A stretch of DNA of 64,000 nucleotides, taken from Callipepla californica brunnescens (taxonomy: Eukaryota > Chordata > Aves > Galliformes > Odontophoridae). Each line of letters starts with the position of its first letter. Position 1 is the first letter of the stretch. Positions 32,401-43,998 of this stretch are shown one piece after another. Below the pieces are notes generated by a model. That model saw only the letters and a list, made by a program, of their open reading frames with translations, searched no databases and was not told the DNA's origin. The stretch lies in assembly GCA_023055505.1 (NCBI GenBank), contig JALIRH010000113.1, positions 1,035,625 through 1,099,624 on the forward strand. The letters run 5' to 3'. The translations under genes were made by a program, and so were the position numbers.

Positions 32401-34850
32401 ATGGCTGATTTCTGGGGAACGAGCTTCTTCGTCCCCAGCCTAGAGGAACACATGATCTTCTACTTCATTCTCTGGAACGTACTGACCATCTCGTTATTCG
32501 TTTTCATGTGCACCTCGTGGAGTCGGAAGGTAGGAGTCAGGGCTGGTGCTGAGGCAGACACTGCAGCACAGGGAGAGGGCTCACGCGGTGGGGGCCAGGG
32601 CCATCCCCAGGGCCGGGCTGGGGGCCCTGCCTGGGAGGAGAGGCCGTGGCCCAGTGCGGCCTGGCCTGGCTCGGCCGGGAGTTCCCTCTGCCCGGCTGTG
32701 CCTTGGGTTGGTGGCTGCCCCTGGGGATGCTCCCTTCTCACCTGCAGCTTTCCTTGCCCGTACAGAAACAGAGACAGGGACAGAGACAGAGACAGCGCCA
32801 ACATGGAGGCAACCAGGAGCCCCACGTGCCCACCACCCCATCACGTGCTCCTCATCAGCTCCCTCTGTCTTCTTTGCCAGCTGTTTCGGACTCCCACACG
32901 TCTTCACAGCACTCGAGGATTCAGTAAGTGAAACTGTCCCCTCTTGGAGCAGGGCAGCCCACACCAGTCAGCTCCCACCAAGTAGAATCCCACTAACACT
33001 GATCTCTGTTCTGCTGTAGCTGTTCTGTGGCCACACAAACGGATGGTTGGCAAGACAAAAACTATCATTCAATGTCCACGCAAACAGATGGTACATGGGC
33101 CATAGTCAATACGTTCAGAAGAAGTCCGGAGAGCTTGGTCACCTGCGTGGAGACGTAAGACCGCTGATAGGGGATGGGGGCGGGCACAGGGGCTGGGTTT
33201 GGGGAAATGCAATACTGCAGTGAGTCAAGGAAGGGCACACGGAAATTGTGCATTCTGTAGACTTGAAAAATTGGAGAGGCAGTGCCCTTGTAGAGGGGTC
33301 TACCACTGAGATGCAGGGATGACAGCATCATCCTCGCTGCGTGCCTGCAAGCAGGGATGATCGAACACGGGCACGCACTGGTTGGGACCCCGTGGAAATG
33401 ACACAGCCTGCCAATGCCTCTGAGGTGGCAGAAGAGCCCTGGGGTCCTCAAAAGTATTTGGCTTTCAGCTGCCCTCATCTTCCTTCTCTTTCTCCATCTC
33501 GCACAGGTTCAACTTGGAAAGGCCCGTGGAGATGTTGAAAAGCTCCATCCCTGAAACGAAAGCGGAGCTGGAACTAAGCCACGACAGTCAGAAGAAGTCA
33601 AGTGTGATGGCGGTTCCTGCAGTGCTCTTCAGGGATGAGGCTATGAAAAGTCACCTGGAGGATCCTAACGTAAAAATGCAGGCACCACAGCTCCTGGGGA
33701 ACCCACACTGCAGGCTGCCTGGCAATGAAGCATCCCAGCACGTGGCTCCATCCAACGCTGCAGCCCCGGTTGGTGCAAGACCAGTAACAGTGGGAGGGAG
33801 GTGTTCCCCCGGGGGCGCAGTCATTAAGCAGCGGCGCCAGAAAAATCCTGCTGCTGCCCAGCAGCCTGTGGAGCTCCTTGAACATACACACACGGAAAAG
33901 ATTTCTACAGGTGTGCAGAGGAGTATACAGCCACAGGGTGCCCGATTCCAGACCCGGCAAGCACATGGAGAGATGAGCCCGAGAGACACGGCAGCAGGAC
34001 ACAGGACACCTAGGCCAGACACACCACCTGTGCCATGCGGTGGCTGCTGTGTGACAGACCTCCTGCTCCATTGCATTCAGTGTTCCTCTGACAAGCTCCA
34101 AGCTGCATGCAAGGCCCTCTATTCCAAGATCAGGAAGAGATGTAAGAAGCATTCAATTAAGGGAAAAGAGCCCATCGAGAAAAACAGAGTCTTGGAACCA
34201 ACCACGCCGGACACAGATCAGTGTGAGACTAGAGGATCACACCCAGTGGCCAAAAGGGAAAGGCCACGTCCACCTCTGGAGGCAACTAAGAAGGACTTGG
34301 TGGCATCTCCAGGTAAGACTTGCAGTGGTGCCAGTGAGTTCCCAGGTGCCAGTAAGGGATGATGGAGCCGGGGTGGTGGCAGCCACAGGCACCTGCAGAC
34401 GCTGCCTCTCGTTGTCTGTAGGGAGACAGCCCATGTGCTGCTTCCCGGGAGTAGGCTGCTTCCCGGGAGCCCCAAGCTCCTGCCCCATGTGAGTGTGTTC
34501 TTCATCTTGCAGGTGTCCAGGCAGGCACAGCCGCAGTGAGCAGCAGACTGCCACCAGATGATACCACGGGACAGGAGCAGAAGGGCAAGGGACATACCCA
34601 GGACAAGCCAGCTCCTCCAAGAAGAATGTCCCCAGAGATCCAGAAGTCCTTCAGTGAGTCAAAACCATCAGATCTGACACGGCCTCCGGATCCCATCAAC
34701 ATCAAGATTCCAGTCTCCGTCATGGAGGAACTCAGTGAAGCTCTCAATGAAATGGATGAAGTCTACGATAAGATTATTGAGATGACGGAGAAGCTGAAGG
34801 CTTCAAAACAATACGCTCCAATGTCAAGCAATCAAGAATGGAAATCGTAG
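32401..34850 (+). CDS. Gene 4: five-exon family member with a divergent C terminus, 521 aa
   Basis: Exons: 32401-32529, 32766-32923, 33020-33154, 33507-34312, 34513-34850. Exons 1-3 follow genes 1-3, but the exon 3 acceptor is CTGTAG, a single AG. Exon 4 is mosaic: from about 34067 to 34140 it reads LLLHCIQCSS and KALYSKIRKR, close to genes 6-7, and then returns to RCKKHS as in genes 1-3. Exon 5 leaves the family consensus after PPDPI and continues NIKIPVSVMEELSEALNEMD to a new stop at 34848-34850, keeping a helical heptad-like pattern and adding 12 residues. Its coding sequence runs through the position where the other copies stop. The next gene starts 304 bp downstream, so the 3' end may lie inside or beyond gene 5. 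Confidence 0.7.
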
Positions 34851-35154
34851 CAGAGCAACCTCTGCAGAGGACACGGTGTGGAAGGGCAAGGGATGCCCCA
34901 AGAAGAGATCTGACTATGGGTCACCCTGCACTACATGTACCAAAGCCCCACACTGCAGCCAGCCAGGCACTGAAAGCTCCCAGAGACTGGCTGCATCTGC
35001 AACTGCAGCTCCATGTGCAGGAAGATAAAGAGAAGGTGACAGAAGACTCAGCCCAGGAGGACAGCGACACGAGACAGAGTCTCAGTGCCACTTTGCCCGT
35101 GAACTGGCTGGAGAGAGGAGCTCGACTGCTTGGCTCTCTCTGCGCATCGCAGGC
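34851..35154 (+). other. Short spacer between genes 4 and 5
   Basis: Its left part equals the 3' flank of the other genes (CAGCTCCATGTGCAGGAAGA, with one extra A after GATA). From about 35075 it runs through GAGACAGAGTCTCAGTGCCA into the family 5' untranslated sequence (GGAGAGAGGAGCTCGACTGC) and on to the ATG of gene 5. The GC-rich promoter region and the CRE/RFX-like cluster are absent, and no AATAAA is visible. The join lies in the block that occurs both in 3' flanks and in 5' untranslated regions. Confidence 0.8.
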
Positions 35155-37556
35155 ATGGCTGATTTCTGGGGAATGAGCTTCTTCATCCCCAGCCTAGAGG
35201 AACACATGATCTTCTACTTCACCCTCTGGAACGTACTGACCATATCGTTATTCCTTTTCAAATGCACCACACGGAGTCGGAAGGTAGGAGTCAGGGCTGA
35301 TGCTGACCAGACACTGCAGCACAGGGAGAGGGCTCACGCGGTGGGGGCCAGGGCCATCCCCAGGGCCGGGCTGGGGGCCCTGCCTGGGAGGAGAGGCCGT
35401 GGCCCAGCACGGCCTGGCCTGGCTCGGCCGGGAGTTCCCTCTGCCCGGCTGTGCCCTGGGTTGGTGGCTGCCCCTGGGGATGCTCCCTTCTCACCTGCAG
35501 CTTTCCTTGCCCATACAGAAACAGAGACAGGGACAGAGACAGAGACAGCGCCAACATGGAGGCAACCAGGAGCCCCACGTGCCCACCACCCCATCACGTG
35601 CTCCTCATCAGCTCCCTCTGTCTTCTTTGCCAGCTGTTTCGGACTCCCACACGTCTTCACAGCACTCGAGGATTCAGTAAGTGAAACTGTCCCCTCTTGG
35701 AGCAGGGCAGCCCACACCAGTCAGCTCCCACCAAGTAGAATCCCACTAACACTGATCTCTGTTCTGCTGTAGCTCTTCTATGGACAAACAAACAGATGAT
35801 AGCTGGGACAAAAAATATCATCCAGTGTCCACGCAAAAAGATGGTACATGGGCCATAGTCAATACGTTCAGAAGAAGTCCGGAGAGCTTGGTCACCTGCG
35901 TGGAGACGTAAGACCGCTGATAGGGGATGGGGGCGGGCACAGGGGCTGGGTTTGGGGAAATGCAATACTGCAGTGAGTCAGTGAGGGCACGCAGAAATGC
36001 ACAGACTTGAGAAATCGGAGAGGCAGTGCCCTTGTAGAGGGGTCTACCACTGAGATGCAGGGATGACAGCATCATCCTCGCTGTGTGCCTGCAAGCAGGG
36101 ATGATCGAACACGGGCACGCACTGGTTGGGACCCCGTGGAAATGACACAGCCTGCCAATGCCTTTGAGGTGGCAGAAGAACGCTGGGGTCCTCAAAAGTA
36201 TCTGGCTTTCAGCTGCCCTCATCTTCCTTCTCTTTCTCCATCTCGCACAGGCTCAACTTGGAAAGGCCCGTGGAGATGTTAAAAAGCTCCATCCCTGAAA
36301 CGAAAGCGGAGCTGGAACTAAGCCGCGACAGTCAGAAGAAGTCTCGTGTGATGGCGGTTATTGCAGTGCACTTCAGGGATGAGACTATGAAAAGTCACCT
36401 GGAGGATCCTAACGTAAAAATGCAGGCACCACAGCTCCTGGGGAACCCACACTGCAGGCTGCCTGGCAATGAAGCATCCCAGCACGTGGCTCCATCCAAC
36501 GCTGCAGCCCCGGTTGGTGCAAGACCAGTAACAGTGGGAGGGAGGTGTTCCCCCGGGGGCGCAGTCATTAAGCAGCGGCGCCAGAAAAATCCTGCTGCTG
36601 CCCAGCAGCCTGTGGAGCTCCTTGAACATACACACACGGAAAAGATTTCTACAGGTGTGCAGAGGAGTATACAGCCACAGGGTGCCCGATTCCAGACCCG
36701 GCAAGCACATGGAGAGATGAGTCCGAGAGACACGGCAGCAGGACACAGGACACCTAGGCCAGACACACCACCTGTGCCATGTGGTGGCTGCTGTGTGACA
36801 GACCTCCTGCGCCGTTTCATTCAGCGTTCCTGGTCTAGGCTCCAAGCCTCACGCAAGTCTGACTGTTCAAAGACCTGGAAGAGATGTAAGAAGCATTCAA
36901 GGAAGGGAAAAGAGCCCATTGAGAAAAACAGAGTCTTGGAACCAACCACGCCGGACACAGATCAGTGTGAGACTAGAGGATCACGCCCAGCGGCCAAAAG
37001 GGAAAGGCCACGTCCACCTCCGGAGGCAACTAGGAAGGACTTGGTGGCATCTCCAGGTAAGACCTGCAGTGGTGCCAGTGAGGCCCCAGGTGCCAGTAAG
37101 GGATGATGGAGCCGGGGTGGTGGCAGCCACAGGCACCTGCAGACGCTGCCTCTCGTTGTCTGTAGGGAGACAGCCCATGTGCTGCTTCCTGGGAGCAGGC
37201 TGCTTTTGGAGGCCCAAACTCCTGCCCCATGCGAGTGTGTTCTTCATCTTGCAGGTGTCCAGGCGGGCACAGCCGCAGTGAGCAGCAGACTGCCACCAGA
37301 TGACACCATGGGACAGGAGCAGAAGGGCAAGGGACACACCCAGCACAAGCCAACTCCTCCAAGAAGAATGTCCCCAGAGATCCAGAAGTCCTTCAGTGAG
37401 TCAAAACCATCAGATCTGGCACAGCCTCCAGATCCCATCAAGATCAGCACTCCAGTCCCCGTCAGGAAGGACGTCCAAAGAATTCTCAATGAACTGGATG
37501 AAATCATGGAAACTATTGAAGATATGCAGCGGAAGATGAAGGCTTCTGTTTCATAA
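35155..37556 (+). CDS. Gene 5: family member lacking the shared promoter, 509 aa
   Basis: Exons: 35155-35283, 35519-35676, 35773-35907, 36251-37056, 37255-37556. All are open and splice-competent. Exon 1 is intermediate (MADFWGMSFFIPSLEEHM then FYFTLWNVLTISLFLFKCTT). Exon 3 has KQTDDS and STQKDG in place of the two TQTDG motifs, so both TQT cores are lost. Exon 4 has SRVMAVIAVHF and TWKRCKKHS; exon 5 is of the RILNELDE type. The in-frame upstream ATG of the other genes is absent, which supports MADFWG as the family start. With only 304 bp to gene 4 and no promoter block, it may rely on read-through from gene 4, use a cryptic promoter, or be silent. Confidence 0.65.
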
Positions 37557-37876
37557 CAATCCACAGCAATGACAAGCAATCAAGAACTTACTTCGCAGCA
37601 GAACAACCTCTGCAGAGGACACGGTGTGGAAGGGCAAGGGATGCCCCAAGAGGAGATCTGACGTTGGGTCGCCCTGCACTACTTGTACCAAAGCCCCACA
37701 CTGCAGCCAGCCAGGCACTGAAAGCTCCCAGAGACTGGCTGCATCTGCAACTGCAGCTCCATGTGCAGGAAGATAAGAGAAGGTGACAGAAGACTCAGCC
37801 CAGGAGGACAGGGACACGAGACAGAGTCTCAGTGCCACTTTGCCCGTGAACTGGCAGGACAGAGGAGCACCTCCAG

Positions 37877-39156
37877 TACACTCGTGACATTGTTGTGTGG
37901 GGTGATACAGCAGAGGAAGTTTTTAAAAAAGGAGAGCGAATAATCCAAATTCTTCTGGGTGCTGGTTTTGCCATTCAACGAAACAAAGTGAAGGGACCTG
38001 CCCGAGAAATTCAGTTCCTGGGAGTAAAATGGCAAGATGGGCGTTGCCGCACCCCAGTAGATGTGGCTGACAAAATCACCAGTATGTCTCCACCCACTAG
38101 CAAGAAAGAGACACAGTCTTTTCTGGGTGTAGTAGGTTTTTGGAGAATGCGTGTTCCAAACTACAGCCTCGTTGTGAGCCCCCTTGATCAGGTGATGCAG
38201 AAGAAGAATGATTTTGTGTGGGGTCCTGAACAGCAGCAGGCTTTTGATCAAATTAAACAGGAGATAGCCCGTGCCGTGGCCCTGGGGCCAGTACAAATGG
38301 GACAGCACGTAAGGAACATCCTCTACACCGCTGCAGGAGAGAAAGGTCCCACTTGGAGTTTGTGGCAAAGAGCCTCTGGGGAGACCCGAGGCCGACCCCT
38401 TGGATTCTGGAGTCGAGCGTACAGGGGGTCTGAGGAGCGCTACACTCCAACTGAGAAGGAGATCTTAGCCACGTACGAGGGGGTTTGAGCAGCTTCTGAA
38501 GTAATCGGTACTGAAGCGCAGCTCCTCCTGGCACCTCGACTGCCAGTGCTGAACTGGATGTTTAAGGGAAAGGTTCCCTCCACCCTACATCATGCTACTG
38601 ATGCCACCTGGAGTAAGTGGATTGCGCTGATTACACAGCCGGCTCGGATGGGAAACCTCAGCTGTCCAGGCATCTTAGAGGTGATCGTGGACGGGCCTGA
38701 AAGCGAGAACTTTGGAACATCGCCATCAGAGGAAGTAGCACGTGCTAAAGAGGCCCCGCCATATAATGAACTACCAGACAATGAGAAGAGAGATGCCCTG
38801 TTCACGGATGGATCGTGTCGTATTGTTGCAGATGGAAAGCTGCTGTGTGGAGCCCCACACGACGAGTTGCAGAGGCCACCAAAGGAGAAGGAGAATCAAG
38901 TCAATTTGCAGAGGTAAAGGCTGTCCAGCTGGCCTTAGACGTGGCTGAACGGGAGAGGGGGCCAACTGCTGTATCTTTATACTGACTCGTGGATGGTGGC
39001 AAATGCTTTGTGGGCGTGGTTGCAGCAATGGGAACAAAATGACTGGCAGCGAAGGGCTAAGCCTATTTGGGCCGCTGAACTGTGGAAAGACATTGCTGTC
39101 CGAACAAAGAATAGGGTTGTAAAGGTGCGCCGTGTAGATGCTCATGTTCCTGCATA
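37877..39156 (+). pseudogene. Retroviral pol fragment: end of reverse transcriptase plus RNase H (unit 4)
   Basis: Same dead fragment with the TGA at 38486-38488. It carries variants shared with unit 5 (NYSLVV, SKWIAL, DGKLLCG), placing this half of unit 4 with the second lineage. Confidence 0.85.
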
Positions 39157-39526
39157 ACACCGTGACACGCTCACATACTTGTAATCTATTTTCCTAAGAG
39201 CACAGTTGGAGAAAAGTTGAGATTTTTCACAGATCTACATGAAGAGTCAGCTTGTTAATTTTCCACTTGTGCACTTGAGGGGGTGGTGGTGCATACTCAG
39301 AGTACACCTGTAGCCTGGAAAGCAACTGACAAGCTGCATTACTCCGGAAGCAGGTAACACGCACTTGGATCGCTGAGTGCATCTGAACACTTATTTCTCA
39401 GCTGTAGCCACTCTTAGGCTTTGCAAAGGCTGACAGCTTGGAGATAGATGGCTGCCAACCACTAGATCACAATACCTGCAATTGTTTTGCATAATTCACC
39501 CCCGCAAAAAAGTATTACTGAATGTA

Positions 39527-39966
39527 GATTCATAGATTCATAGATACATAGATACATTAGGTTGGAAAGGACCTACAAGATCATCTAGTCCAACCATCCT
39601 CACACCACCATCCCTACCCACCAAGCTACTAAATCAAATCCCTCAGCACCTCATCTAAACGCTTCTTGAACAGCGCTAGGGACGGTGCCTCAACTACCTC
39701 CCTAGGCAGGCCATTCCAGTGCCGGACCACTCTCTCAGAGAAAAAATTTTTCCTCAAGTCTAATCTAAATCTTCCCCGGCACAACTTGTGGCCATTCCCT
39801 CTCGTCCTGTCATTAGTTACCTGGGAGAAGAGGCCAACCCCATCCTCACCACAGCCTCCCTTCAGGAAGTGGTAGAGTGCAATGAGGTCTCCTCTGAGCC
39901 TCCTTTTCCCCAAACTAAACAATCCCAGCTCCCTCAGCCGCTCCTTGTAAGACCTGTGCTCCAGAC
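39527..39966 (-). mobile_element. CR1 LINE insertion, antisense (unit 4)
   Basis: A minus-strand CR1 3' piece. The left end has the ATTCATAG-type terminal repeats of the CR1 3' end. The minus-strand frame 39629-39922 encodes the conserved C terminus of the CR1 ORF2 protein (97 aa, including [20 protein letters not shown]). Units 1-3 have the empty site GAATGTATACAGTTATATTT. To the right, AGTTATATTTAATGGATT is present twice (about 39969 and 39990), which may be a footprint of the insertion. Confidence 0.9.
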
Positions 39967-40323
39967 ACAGTTATATTTAATGGATTTATAGTTATATTTA
40001 ATGGATTACACACTGATGGCAGAAGCAGGTCTTAAAGAGGTTTATTTAATAGGCAAAAAAAGAAAGAAGAGCCAGATTACATTCCTCTAGTCAATGATGA
40101 ATGGCACTGACTTCTGAGTGTCTATACAGAGTTCTCCATGCACCAGCAAAAGTATGAATTCTCTCTCACCTGGCCACACTAGCTTGAAGTGCAGGAATTC
40201 AGGATTTCAGACCCAAACTTCAAGTTTAAATTTCTTATCTATTAGCCAGTACAGCAACTGTCCCCTCTGCCACATGAGCTGAGAGAGAAGCTGCCCCTCA
40301 TCTCTCATCTTCAGCAGTGTGTG

Positions 40324-40589
40324 GTGATGGGACGAGGGGAAAGGGCCACAAACTGTGGCATAGGAAGTTTCACAAAACTGTGTGTGGGAACTTCTTCACA
40401 GTGCAGTGACGGAGCACTGGCACAGGCTGCACAGAGAGGTGGTGGAGTCTCCTTCTCCGGAGACGAACGTCCGAGACCCGCCCGGACGCCTACCTGTGCA
40501 ACCTGGGCTACGGAGCTGCTTTGGCAGGGGGGTTGGACTCCATCATCTCTATAGAGGTCCCTTCCAACCCCTACAGTTCTGTGATTCCC
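40324..40589 (+). mobile_element. CR1 LINE 3' end (unit 4)
   Basis: Copy of the unit 1 CR1 tail with the variant ACCTGGGCTACGGAG of the second lineage. Confidence 0.85.
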
Positions 40590-41422
40590 CATGTGGGCTT
40601 GCCAGGTGTCCCGGAGTGAGCATACCCTCTGTTCCTAACCGTGCACATGGTCACAAAGTAGCTGGAGGCTTCAGCGTGAGCTCTGCAGGCTGCTGCAGTC
40701 TGCCACAAACAGCCATGCACCTCACTCAGTGTGAGTGGAGACCCCAACCCCTTTGGGCTGCCCCTGCAAACCGCACAGCCCCTTGCCCTGCTCTGTGGCA
40801 CAGTGGAAAGATGGAGCAGTACTGGCTGAAGCTGCTCAAATCTAATCTCTCTGCCCTTTTTATCTGATCCTTACAAATTGTTCCTGTCTTAGAAGTCTGA
40901 GAGTCAACACTGAGCTTAACAGGTCTTTTCCAGTGTATGACGTATTCATTACGAAGCCCTGTCCCTGTTCAGTCATCTAATAAGGGCTGTACTAAGGCTG
41001 CAGCCTTCATCAGCACAGGTATGAACGAGGTCTTCTTTCTTTGCCTGTTGCTGTGAAATCTATAGGAAACCAAGATCTGTGCAACCGCTCCCTACAGATG
41101 TCTCTTAACTGTCCACTTCAACGCAAGGTTTTGTGTGGGTATACTACCTGACTCATCCACACCAGGTTAGCACAACAGCCAGGACACATTCCCTAAGAAG
41201 GGAGTATTTCTTGATCAAGCTCATTTAATCCACTTCACCATATTTCTAATCTCAGTCAGCGTTGGAGGACACCCTGCAGTGCTCCTGTACGCAGCAAGCA
41301 CATACAGTGTTCAGTTGGCGTTAGCAGACATGCAGGAGTGCACGGAAGAGCTGTTAAACCATACTAGAATCACTGAAACAGTCACAGTTGTTCAGCAAAT
41401 CAATACAGCCAAAACTGTGTCC

Positions 41423-41449
41423 AAAAAAAAAAAAAATAAATAAAAAAAA
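41423..41449 (+). repeat. A-rich tract (unit 4)
   Basis: A longer uninterrupted A run followed by two TAAA-type steps; intermediate between the tracts of units 1-3 and the AAAT arrays of units 5-6. Confidence 0.75.
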
Positions 41450-42076
41450 TAGAACAGTAAAAAACCGACCTATTTTGCACATGCCAATAGCTCAGTTGGT
41501 TCCTCTCACAGATTCACTTTCGGAAGGAAACAAGGAAGACAGGCATGCACACAGATCCATTGGCGAGCCCGTTTCAAGGCAGGGACAGCACAAAGGCACA
41601 GATTTTAGTCATTAAGACATTTGGAACCGGTATTATTTTCTCCGTAATTTTTGGTCTCGAAGGACTTTGGAGAACCTTTGGGCCTTCCCCCTTTGGATAA
41701 GCAGAACCATGCAAGAATAACATGAACATGAGAACCTGCGTAGCACAGACGTTCTCGGTCTGAACTCTCTGGACTTCAAAAGCCTCACACTGCACAACAA
41801 CCACAGGACGGACAGACAGGAAACGGTACTGGGCACAGTGGCTACTGGGGTGAGGTTGCTCTCCTGCCCTCCCAGCAGATATTTTCCCAGTCATCCTCTG
41901 ATTCATCCAAAAAAGGCACAGAATGGCTGAGGTTGGAAGGAATCACTTGGGATCATGTAATCGATACTGATAAGATGCTCTCCGTCTTCTCTTCTCCAGG
42001 CTGAACAGATGCAACTCTCTCAGACTCAAAGATTGGAAGGGACATCAGAAGAGCACTGCCATGGTTTTATGATTTC

Positions 42077-42636
42077 TGTTATTGATATTCCACATCATAA
42101 CATCATGTAGTGCATTAAGAGTAAAAGAGTTAATGCTCCTGCTCCGTGGATCGTCGATAGTTCTGGGTGTACCTGTCTCAGAAGAGAGGAAGAACTTCAT
42201 TCCCCAAAGGACCGTGCGACGCTTTGTATTTTTACGTGTTTCCACCCAGAGGGAAAGATAAAAACTGTCTGCGGTCACGGGACCGTCTCTCTTCCCTTCG
42301 GGATCGAGCTCAGCAGTGGGTGTTTGTTGCAGCTGTCCACCTTCAGCGTTAGCATAAGGCCTTCGGTTTATTGGACACGCTCTCTCTTGCTCACTGTATT
42401 TGATTCATCAGCCTCAATTCCAATTATATTGTATTATATTGTCTTATTTTGCTTTCTGATATCTTATTTAGTAAATTAGCTTTCCTCCTCAGATCGTTGC
42501 CGCTGGTTTGTTTCTCGGCCCATCTCCCTTCTCCTTTTTTCCCTTTCCCCCTTCCCCTTCCCTGGGGTGTGGGCCCGTACGTCCCCTGCCTCAACTGTCA
42601 CGGTACCGGGTCAAACCGTCCTGCAAACCGCTGACA
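42077..42636 (+). mobile_element. LTR-like block at the right end of unit 4
   Basis: TG...CA block matching 11804-12363, with second-lineage variants (TTCCCCAAAGG, AGCTGTCCACC). Confidence 0.6.
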
Positions 42637-42685
42637 ATCACCTACTCTGATTCTCCCGCTGGAGCAGGAACACCGAGATTAGCTC

Positions 42686-43576
42686 ACGCAGGAACATATC
42701 CAGGAGGGTTCTGAACGTCTCCAGAGAAGGAGACCCCTCTCCTCACAGGACAGATCCTCCAGGCTCTTAGTCACCTCCATAGCCCTTTGCTGGGATCACT
42801 CTAGGAGCTCTATGTTATTCTTGTACTGGAGAGCTCAGAACTGGGCACCGTACTACAAACGTGGCCTCACAAGGGCAAAGTACAGGAGGAGGATAACCTC
42901 CCACAACTTGTGAGCCACACTACTGAGGTACCCCAACATACCATCCTCTTTCTGGGCCACTGTGGCACACTGCTGACTCACAGCCAACCACTTACCACTC
43001 GGTGCTGGTCCCAGGAAGCAGCAACACTGCCTCTTGACAAGTTCCTCACAAAACTAAACAAAGCACTGCTAAATGAATGACCGATAATTCCATGGAAGAA
43101 AAACTCAACTCATCCAACAAACCCCAAGGATCCTAAGTACCACAGACTCTTTTTCAGAAAGAGGCCTTAACCCAGGAGACACACTCCTTTCCGCGGCTAG
43201 CCCTTAAATGCACCTAGGGAGGGATGGACCTTGGGTCCACGTGGGAAGCACAGGTGAATTGCTTGTACCTCTGCTTCCTGGGCCAGCTACCCCTTCACAG
43301 GCCGCTGAATAATCAGTTCAGGCTGTGACATAACTGTTCCACTACAGCAGGACACCCAGGTCCTTCTCGGCAGAGCTCCCATCCAGCCGGTCAGCTCCTA
43401 ACCTGTACTAACGCACACGGTTAATCCTCCGCACGTACAAGATTCTACACTAGCCCTTGTGGAACTTCATGATGTTCTTTTCTGCCCAACTCACAGCCTG
43501 TCCAGGTCTCTATGAATGGTAGCACAGACCTCCAGCGAATCTGCCACTCCACTCAGTTTGGTATTGCAGCGTCTGC
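42686..43576 (-). mobile_element. CR1 LINE fragment, antisense, with internal insert (unit 5)
   Basis: Copy displaced by 39286 from unit 1; the insert lies at about 42997-43338. Confidence 0.8.
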
Positions 43577-43868
43577 GGCACGGACTCAGATGTGGATGAT
43601 CCAAATTGTTTATTCCAGGTTCTAACGCCCCTTATATCCGTTCACAAGTTGTCTGTTCTAACTTTCCCACCTGCCTTCACATGACAGCAAAATACTCCTC
43701 AAACAGTCCTTAACCGTTCACGCAGGCACTTAGCCAATCAGGGTCATGAGTCATTCCAAGAAACTCACTCTTCCCCCAGTTGGGGTCTGCCATCACACAG
43801 CTTACTTGAAATTGTTTTCCTTTTCTTCTGGAGTGTCCTTGGTTCTCAGCCTTCCTTTCTCAAGGCAA
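43577..43868 (-). mobile_element. Candidate antisense solo LTR remnant (unit 5)
   Basis: Same block as in unit 1. Confidence 0.35.
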
Positions 43869-43978
43869 GGCTGGACGTGGCTCTGGGCAGCCTGCTCTAG
43901 TGGTTGGCGGCCCTGCCCACGGCAGGGGGTTGAAACTAGATGATCTCTGAGGCCCTTTTCAACCCAGGCCATTCTATG
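43869..43978 (+). mobile_element. CR1 LINE 3' tail (unit 5)
   Basis: Sense CR1 tail ending CCATTCTATG, 20 bp before the solo LTR. Confidence 0.8.
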
Positions 43979-43998
43979 GGAAGATGAAGAGCGTTGGG

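Larger units (their letters stand above)
30394..42640 (+). repeat. Hybrid tandem unit 4 (12,247 bp) with two genes
   Basis: The left half (to about 34850) follows the type of units 1-3, with no solo LTR in the promoter flank. The right half (from gene 5 on) follows the type of units 5-6: it carries the CR1 insertion at 39527 and a 31-bp segment at 41750-41780 that units 1-3 lack. Gene 4 and gene 5 lie head to tail with only 304 bp between stop and next ATG. The unit looks like a recombinant between the two lineages. Confidence 0.9.
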
